From NCBI GenBank assembly GCA_936440205.1, contig OW387136.1, forward strand, positions 49,870,232-49,934,231: a stretch of 64,000 nucleotides of DNA, written 5' to 3'. Each line of letters opens with the position of its first letter. Positions within the stretch are counted from its first letter, which is position 1. The DNA is from Lepidonotus clava. Its lineage: Eukaryota; Annelida; Polychaeta; Phyllodocida; Polynoidae. The position numbers were made by a program, and so were the translations under genes. Below the pieces are notes generated by a model, which had not been told where the DNA came from, did no database searches, and saw only the letters and a program-made list of their open reading frames with translations. Below, piece by piece: positions 56,941 through 64,000 of the stretch.

Positions 56941-59516
56941 GATGCTCCGGTCCTCGCCTGGCAGAAGTATAGGGAAACATAGAGAGGTTGACAGTACAAC
57001 CCGAGTATACAGGGTTGTACTATCAACAGAGGTAAGTTTTCTTTATATTATATACCATATTTTGTGTTTTATACAGAAAATAAAAAGGAAATTACCAGTG
57101 GAGCAAAGTGGGCAGTATCCCAATGTATTGATTATGCACACACTTTGACTGGTGTCAAGCAGTTTTCCCTAATATGCACTATTTTCTCTTAAAGTAGGAC
57201 TCTATCACTATCTCAATTCAATTAGACTGCACTATTTTACATGAAATTTAAAAAATGATCATGCAAATCCATTCAGAATTCACAAAATAAGGAGAAAAAC
57301 ATTTTACACATTAAAGCAATGTGTGCACTATATACAAACACTGCCCACTGTGCCAATACACCAAAAATACTGAATGGCAGTGTCCAGGTAGTATTTATAA
57401 TGTATTTTGGCATTGGTATGATATTGGATGATTCTGTCTGTGTGCCGCCGCCGCTCCTTCATATTGTTGTGCTCACAGTGTGAGTCGGTATCATATCTAT
57501 ATCTGAGTAACCCTCCTCCCTCCTCGGGCCTCTCGGCAACAAAGTAAGAATTCCGACCATTCGGGACTGCGGGCGCCGGGCAGTGGAGGACGATAAGTCA
57601 AGACCCCTCCACAGATAGGCCTTCACAAATACTGCCCACAATTGACGTCATATATATGTCACATATGTCACGGATACCACATATCTTTATGCCCTCTTAA
57701 GGAAACGTTATCAGGTCTTTGATTGTTATGAACGGTATGATGTCAGTTAGAGCCAGTTCGCACGTCATGATTTTTAATCGAGGCGATTCGAGAAATTTGT
57801 ATTGTCAATATAACCACGGACTCGCAATTTCAAATTGTGCCATTTGGAAATGAGGTTAAAGCGACCTGATACAAAATTGTGATATTTTGTTAAACAATCA
57901 GTTTTTAAAGAAAACGTTTTCCTTAGATAATGCATATCAGGCACCATAGTATTGCATTGTTATACGACAGATATAAAATTTTAATATCTAATTGTTCAAC
58001 GGGTTAACGGTGGCAATTAGGAGAGAATTTAACAGATATCATGTTAACCCTAAGTACAAAGATATATTGTCAGAAATATCGTCAGGGCTGTCGTAACAGT
58101 AAGGATAAGTTTCTGGACTGTCGCAAGGCTTACAATTGACGTCACCGGAGGCTATCCCAGGTAAATCAATGGTACCCAAGCATACGGCGTCTACCGTCTA
58201 CAAACATACATTTTTGTCAGTCTGTAACTTTTTAAAATTTTCATGTAACAGTTACATTATTTCAGGTATCGTTGAGCTGTACTAAACAAGAGTGTTGTAA
58301 TAACATTACATTTTAACTAAACTTGTACAAATTGTCACAATAACATCATTTTGTTTGAAAGAACACAAGAAAAATGTCACAATAATGTTACAATACATTG
58401 TCACAATGCCAGGTTCTATAGACCTTTTTGGGCACCATAAAAATAATGTAACAAGACCCAAAACAGAACTAAACAGAGTGTTGCTACAAAAATATTAATG
58501 TCATAATAACGTCACTTTCTTGCATGGGTATGTACCATGCAAACCCCTATACAATGTCCCCTGATCCCATGGCTATTGATTAGAGCTTGCTATGGCAGCG
58601 ATCCATGCTGTATCAGAGAGTATCGATACACTCTGTACTATGATCCCATTAGATTATACGTGTGTATCTCTTTACTCCCATAACAGTTACATAAAATATC
58701 ATTGTCATTGAATCTGTCAGGCTAAGGAAGCCACCACGATAAGTGAACGTATCTCTAATCTATACACAATCATATCATATTGCATACTTTGTAACAGTAG
58801 TGGATTCACATTTCTGATATTATTGTGACTCCAAATCTCTTATCTGATGTAGATGTTATGTAAGACGTTTAACCTATATCAATTGTTGGTCCAAAAAAGT
58901 GCTCTTTACATTTCTATACCTTTACAATTCATGCATATCCATGCATATTTTATAGTAAAAGCATGTACTCTGATATTAATAAAAGCGATCTCATTTCCAA
59001 ATAAGATAATCATTCATTATCATCTTATTTTTAAAAATTAAGTTGTTTCATGACGATTTCTTAATAGTGTCTTGACAAAATTGAATAAACTTACAGGGAT
59101 GGCCCAAGAAGAATGGGATGGCACAGCAAATATATAGATAAAGCATATATTGACAGGGAAGCTTGTTTATTTCTCTGCTTCCCATAATTTATGGCGTTGT
59201 AGATGACCCAATGGCTCTGTCAATGGTTCAGAGATAAGGCCTATATCAGAGTACTATCGGCCGTGCCAGTGATAGGATTACACGTGTCTCTGACCAACAG
59301 TGGTCCACAATCACCCAACAGCCGTCTTACACTCGACGATTTCCTTGAACAGAAAGCCAATTTACACCGTCACATTTCTTGCAGTGGAGTGTGATCGGGA
59401 TATTGGAGGACAAAACATTGGGAGTGTGCTTATTTCTAATATAAAAAATTATTATTCCCTTGATGAACATCACTAGGGTACATTACGGATCGAGGAATTT
59501 AAAGTGGGGTAGGCAT
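56941..59516. other. Mostly AT-rich, no gene; reversed CCCAG-family copy at about 58187-58530
   Basis: A GC-richer patch at 57,445-57,610 (GCCGCCGCCGCTCC) has no exon. From about 58187, GTCAGTCTGTAACTTTTT and repeated GTCACAATAAC words mark a decayed reversed CCCAG element. Confidence 0.45.
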
Positions 59517-60100
59517 CCCAGCCGGAGGTGTGACATTATAATAACGTTGCATCAACATTCTCTATTGGTTCTTGTAACATTAATTTGATGGCTCCCAATA
59601 ACGTTGCTGCAATGTACTGCTGTTATTATAACATTTTGGTTATGTTCTTGAACCTAAACATAATGTTCTTATAACATGGTGTTTTGGTTTCGTCCTTACC
59701 TCAACAAAAAATAATGTTATAATAAGTCTAATTTGGTGACAATAACATAATTGTTACATGCCATCTCAGTAAAGCCCTAATTATACACGCGTGGGGTCCG
59801 TGGGCGCGTTTGGTTGTTTTGCCCAACGTGAACGCTTCGCGTTCAGGTCATATCACACTTCGCGTCGGACCCAACGCGAAATATATTATACTTCACGTTT
59901 TGGCACGCGTTGGGTAGCGTTTGGTAATTAGTAAGCTTTTTTTATATATATATTATACTTCGCGTTGGGTAATAAAATTCGCGTTTGCAATGGCCCAAAT
60001 GCGTTTCAAAAAATGCATAGTATAATACGGCCTTAAGTAGCAAACTGACTTTAAAAAAAGTATGGTCGCAGAACGTTTCTGTTACATCGCAAGCTGGCTC
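59517..60100. mobile_element. CCCAGCC-ended element interrupted by a Harbinger-like MITE
   Basis: CCCAGCCGGAGGTGTGACAT to the inverted TCGCAAGCTGGCTC. Host pieces are 59517-59772 and 60034-60100, with the MITE between. Confidence 0.8.
59773..60033. mobile_element. PIF/Harbinger-like foldback of CGCGTTTGGG words
   Basis: AGCCCTAATTATACACGCG to the inverted GCATAGTATAATACGGCCT, flanked by TAA (59770-59772, 60034-60036). Uninterrupted host copies at 12085 and 35502 have a single TAA here, which proves the duplication. Confidence 0.9.
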
Positions 60101-60949
60101 AGAACTATTTTTGTTTTGTTTTGTTTTGTTTTGTAATTAATGAGTTTTGGGGCAAAATATACATTAGAAATACACAAGTTTGCCAGAAAAATGAAGGAGC
60201 GCCATCACCCCCCCCCCCACGCCTCGTCCTCGGATCTGCCCATGCATTAGATTATGTTTCATTTCAACGTGCAACCTAATCGCAAAAACAACCGAATCGG
60301 TATAGAATCGCATCACATTCAAATCGCGTAGTGTATTCACCTATCATGACCGCAATACGTTATCAGCAAAGAATCAGGCGGGAGGGAGCCACCGCTATCT
60401 CTCATGCCTGATAAGATACCAGCATTGACTGTCACTGATAAAAAAAACACAGTAGAGGTAAAGGGATAAGGACAGGAAGACGTGCTCCGAGGCTATCTGT
60501 AGTTTTGGTCATTCCCGCCAGGTTATCAGATAACAAATAAGGTAGTCTCGAACCGATAATCAATCATTTGTTACCGACCTGCCAAGACAGATAGGGTAAA
60601 ACTTTTGTGGTTTCGCAAATATGCTATGTTAATGATATTAGACATTATCAAGCTGATGGAAATTGCACCTATGATATCATTTTTATAAACGACGCTCTTC
60701 CATTATCTCAAAGCAAAAGAGGATATTTAAAAAATATGTATTTTTGGTACCCAAACTCTATGGCCCATTGTATCTATGTTCAGGAAACAATGCATCTTCG
60801 TTTAGGTTGCGGAATAGGGGTAACGGTAGAAGATAAGCCAACCAATAGAAATTGCAACACTGATTAAAGGACACTCTGCCATAAACTTTAATTTTAAATG
60901 ATATTTTTCTTGGCACGTCCTGTATTTTCCATCATATGCCTGGAAGGTA
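60101..60949. other. No firm gene; unknown 87-codon ORF at 60607-60867
   Basis: The + strand frame is open from 60595 and has scattered cysteines (ICYVND, GNCTYD, CGIG, NCNTD). The first codon is GTG and no splice borders are clear. I do not recognise it. A C tract lies at 60,207-60,218. Confidence 0.3.
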
Positions 60950-61681
60950 CACTGAAAACCAAGAAGGCCCTAAACTCGTCAAAGACTGGTCATTTTGACG
61001 AGTTTAGCCTCGTCAAGCCACTTTTAGAGTTTTTGACGAGTTTTAAATCATCTCCCTGTCAATAACTTGTCAAAAGCTTGTCACCATCCTGGTTAAATCA
61101 TAGGGGGCGCTGCAGTTAGTATTTCTAATTGAAGGCTAATAAAAGTGCAAAAGTGTGCTCTTATTTAACTTTCTTAAAAGTTATTTTATAAATCTAGTAA
61201 AAATAACAATATACTTACATAAAGAATTCTCAGGAAAAGTAAATATCTCTCTATATATAATTATGTTTGTATTTATTAACTCAATAAGAAAAACGTTTCA
61301 TGTGAACACCCTTTTCGTCTGTACAAAAGGTTTAAGAGGAGGTAAGACTGATTGTACATGTTGTAAAATAATGTGCAGTTGAGAAACTCCATTATAAAAT
61401 ATGGAATCTCCTGCAATAATGCTCTTCAAAATTGGTACTTAAATGAGGGAGGGTTGGATCAGTAACGGGCAGGTTGGGCAGCAAGGGGCAGCAGCTTCAC
61501 CATAGGCGGCATCATGACCTGATAACTCAATGAAAATGTGACGAGTTTTTGATCACCTAAGATATTTTTGACGAGTTTTTGACGAGGTGGCATCTGTAAA
61601 CTCGTTGGTTTTGCCATCGTCACTTTGACAAGGCTAAACTTGTCAAATTGACGACTATTTGACGAGGCTGGGTTTTCAGTG
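60950..61681. mobile_element. Foldback element of GACGAGTTT words, 732 bp
   Basis: CACTGAAAACCAAG to the inverted GCTGGGTTTTCAGTG, flanked by TA. Both arms repeat CGTCAA/TTGACGAG; the centre is unrelated AT-rich DNA. No transposase. Confidence 0.8.
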
Positions 61682-63456
61682 TAAAGATAAAGTTTTGAAT
61701 ATAACAAGGACAATGGAGTCGTTGATATTGTTATTGAATACGCGGAAGTTATCTGAGCCGTAATGAATGTACCCATATACAATGCAATAGTTACCATACA
61801 GTATAAGCACCCAGGGGACAGCAGCAAAACTCAGCAGTCAGATGACGTGGAAAGTGTCTGTCAGATATATATCAAACAAAGCAGAAAGATAAGGACGTGA
61901 ATGGTTTATCTGTAGACGTCTTCGTGAACCGTCGAGAATATAAGGAGTGCACATTGTTTATTTGTACTCACGTTTCCAGCTTTAAGCCTGGTTTCCACCA
62001 TCTGATTTTGACTGCCGATTATTTGGTAATTTATTACTTTAACTGGTAATATGACATACGATTATATATCACATATACCACTTAAAAAGAATTGAAAATC
62101 CTTTCTTTTTTTAAAACTATTTTCTCAACGTCATCTACAGGTATTCATGTTCTTCCAGGTATATAACATATAAGATTCTTCTTAGGGTATATAACATGTT
62201 CATGATTAACCAATATTCCCACTGCTGATTTTTTAAATAAGAAGTAATGTACTGACGCGGGTGGCCAGTCCATGTTTGTTAGGCACTATAGCGTGAGCTT
62301 TAGTTAGCGCACGTGCCAGCCATGTTTCACTTTGTCAATAGTGAAATGGGGGAGGAGTCATAGTGTGACGTACCATACTAAAAGAGCGTGTTTTGCTCTC
62401 AGTCAATCAGAGCTGCCTGAAACGCTGTGTGAGTAACCATCCTGGAAAGGTTAGGCCTTTAAGCTGAGTCTTGGTTCTGGATAGAGGCAAAAAGATTGTA
62501 TAGAGCGTGGGAGCATTGACTGAATGTGTTTGAGGGGATTCCTTCCTCGGAGCTGATCATTGTCAATCGAGTTCTTGTCACGGAACGACAATACACAGGA
62601 TAATAAATAAACACTATCCTTCCACGCGAGTGTTCACGTCTTACATGATGTTGGAACTATGATTATGTATTGGACGACGGCAGTCGAATGAGGAGGAGAC
62701 TGCGTTTGGAGCTAGCTATTATCTATAACTAAACACGACTAATTACGTACACAACACATAACAGATAATTAACTCTCTATAGTTCAGTAAAATCGGCTGG
62801 GGAAACAGTGCTTCATGCTTTGCTTTGCGCACAGAAAATCCCCTTGAGAATGTCTCCTCCAAAACGGGGGAACCGTTCAATTATGGTTCCTTTTTGTGTA
62901 AGTGGGAAAAACCGGGAGACATCTGTATTCTTATCGGAAAAAGTACACCTCAAAAGCTCACTGCCAACCCTTTTTTATTTGATGTACTACACTCGACAGA
63001 TTATCCTATAATCGTGTCGACCTCTTCCTTTAGAAATTAAAGTCTGACGTCACTAACATGTCGTTGGTTTTATTACCATGACGAATTTCAACCATGCTGC
63101 CTTAGGTTGTTCAGAAAGGAAATAAGATAAAGTTTACTTTTGTGACTAGACGTAGCCTCGTTGGCCTATTTACTAAAAACTTATCATTGTCAGAAAAAAG
63201 CATGAAAAATGAGCGAAAGGAGAGACTCATTCAGAGTTCTCAAGCATCTGATAACTATCTTAATTGGATCTCATCTGTAGCAGAGAAGAGGAGCAAAATG
63301 TAACGCGGACTTTGCCATGGAAGAAAACCTTTGTGTACCCAGGGATAGGGATCAACGGGAATGCCGAAAAATAAGATAAATCGTGTATGCATGCGTCTCA
63401 GCGGGCTGGTTCGAAACCGAAGCCCTTCCCCATTCATCCAATCAAAGTACTGGAAC
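61682..63456. other. No gene seen
   Basis: AT-rich; overlapping frames at 62808-63040 are unrecognised. AAGCCTGGTTTCCACCATCT at 61983 looks like one end of a Harbinger-type MITE without a visible partner. Confidence 0.4.
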
Positions 63457-63639
63457 CAGGGGCGGATCCAGAGTCTGTCTTCTAGGGGGGGGGGGGGCAA
63501 TATATATGTGCCCCCACCCCCCATGATTTAGCTTGCAAAAGTTCTCCTCAGATTTGTCAAAAGTACGAGAGTCCATTTTTGGTCTAGGGGGGGCAATTGC
63601 CCCTTTTGCCCCCCCCCCCCCGCCCTGGATCCGCCACTG
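63457..63639. mobile_element. hAT5-like CGGATCC MITE
   Basis: CAGGGGCGGATCCAGAGTC to the inverted CTGGATCCGCCACTG, with GGAAC exactly duplicated (63452-63456, 63640-63644). Confidence 0.85.
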
Positions 63640-63775
63640 GGAACTACATGGGAAGCCAGTCTTACATATCCGATATCATCGTTAATATTAAGGAGAAACT
63701 ATAGCTGATATTTAGATCTGCTTTCTTATGTTTATTCAAGTATCAGTAATTTGAAAATCAACTTAGGTATAGGCC

Positions 63776-63889
63776 TACCGGGGCGTACCCAGCCTTGGGA
63801 TCTGAGGGGGTTCCATGCAAATTATTTTGATAAAATTGTCATATGTATTAATAGTTCAATTAGATAACTTTTCCCCGGGTACGCCACTG
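63776..63889. mobile_element. Possible GCGTACCC-ended MITE
   Basis: CCGGGGCGTACCCAGCC and the inverted CCCGGGTACGCCACTG enclose about 110 bp of AT-rich DNA; the ends resemble CGGATCC-family termini. No clear target duplication. Confidence 0.5.
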
Positions 63890-64000
63890 AGGCATTCCGA
63901 ATTTGCGAAGATGAAAGCAACGGAACTAGAAATAATAAGATCAAGAAAAATGTCGGAGCCCGCCTAGTTGGAATACCACCCCTATTTCCCTATACTACTG

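Noticed and set aside
1-64000. Retrovirus-like, LTR or Polinton copy
   Set aside because: I saw no paired long terminal repeats, no protease, integrase or capsid motifs; the only reverse-transcriptase remnants are LINE tails.

Overview
The window looks like nuclear DNA of a marine invertebrate, most likely a deuterostome. An amphioxus-like (Branchiostoma) genome is my best guess, held at low confidence. The basis is a large-intron class A receptor, a Frizzled-4 gene, very dense short foldback DNA transposons, GT microsatellites inside introns and poly-G/poly-C tracts. No bacterial features, CRISPR array, rRNA gene or free-standing tRNA gene was seen, and I recognised no retrovirus-like, LTR or Polinton copy.

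Two protein genes are well supported, both on the + strand. The first (1140-8650, four coding exons, 380 aa) is a class A peptide receptor resembling FMRFamide-type receptors. Exon 1 has three progressively decayed downstream copies in intron 1. The TM3-encoding end of exon 2 is followed by five more in-frame copies with a 96-bp period, each keeping a splice donor. The second gene (18526-20346, one uninterrupted coding exon, 606 aa) is Frizzled-4: signal sequence, ten-cysteine CRD, seven TM segments, KTxxxW motif and a C-terminal ETVV. It sits behind about 3 kb of GC-rich DNA holding CCAAT boxes, GC boxes and a PBX/MEIS-type site. A minisatellite with repeated TGACCTTG words follows its stop codon.

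I could not support any gene after Frizzled-4 (about 20.7-64 kb). This region is a mosaic of mobile elements: (i) a GC-rich MITE family (TIR about CAGTGGCGGATCCAG, 5-bp target duplications, hAT5-like); (ii) MITEs with TAA/TTA duplications and AGSC-type ends (PIF/Harbinger-like); (iii) a CCCAGCC-ended family; (iv) several foldback families built from reiterated short words; (v) two LINE 3' ends, a tRNA-headed SINE with a 15-bp target duplication and another short retroposon with a 17-bp duplication; (vi) satellites of 28, 41, 61, about 125 and about 447 bp. Several elements are nested, and the old target site can be read from other copies of the host repeat.

Three GC-rich islands (42.5, 43.2 and 47.9-48.1 kb) carry NRF1- or YY1-type words and may be promoters of unseen transcripts. 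Two 0.5-kb copies of one foldback element lie in opposite orientation on either side of Frizzled-4.

All identifications come from reading the sequence and from memory of families; no database search was run.
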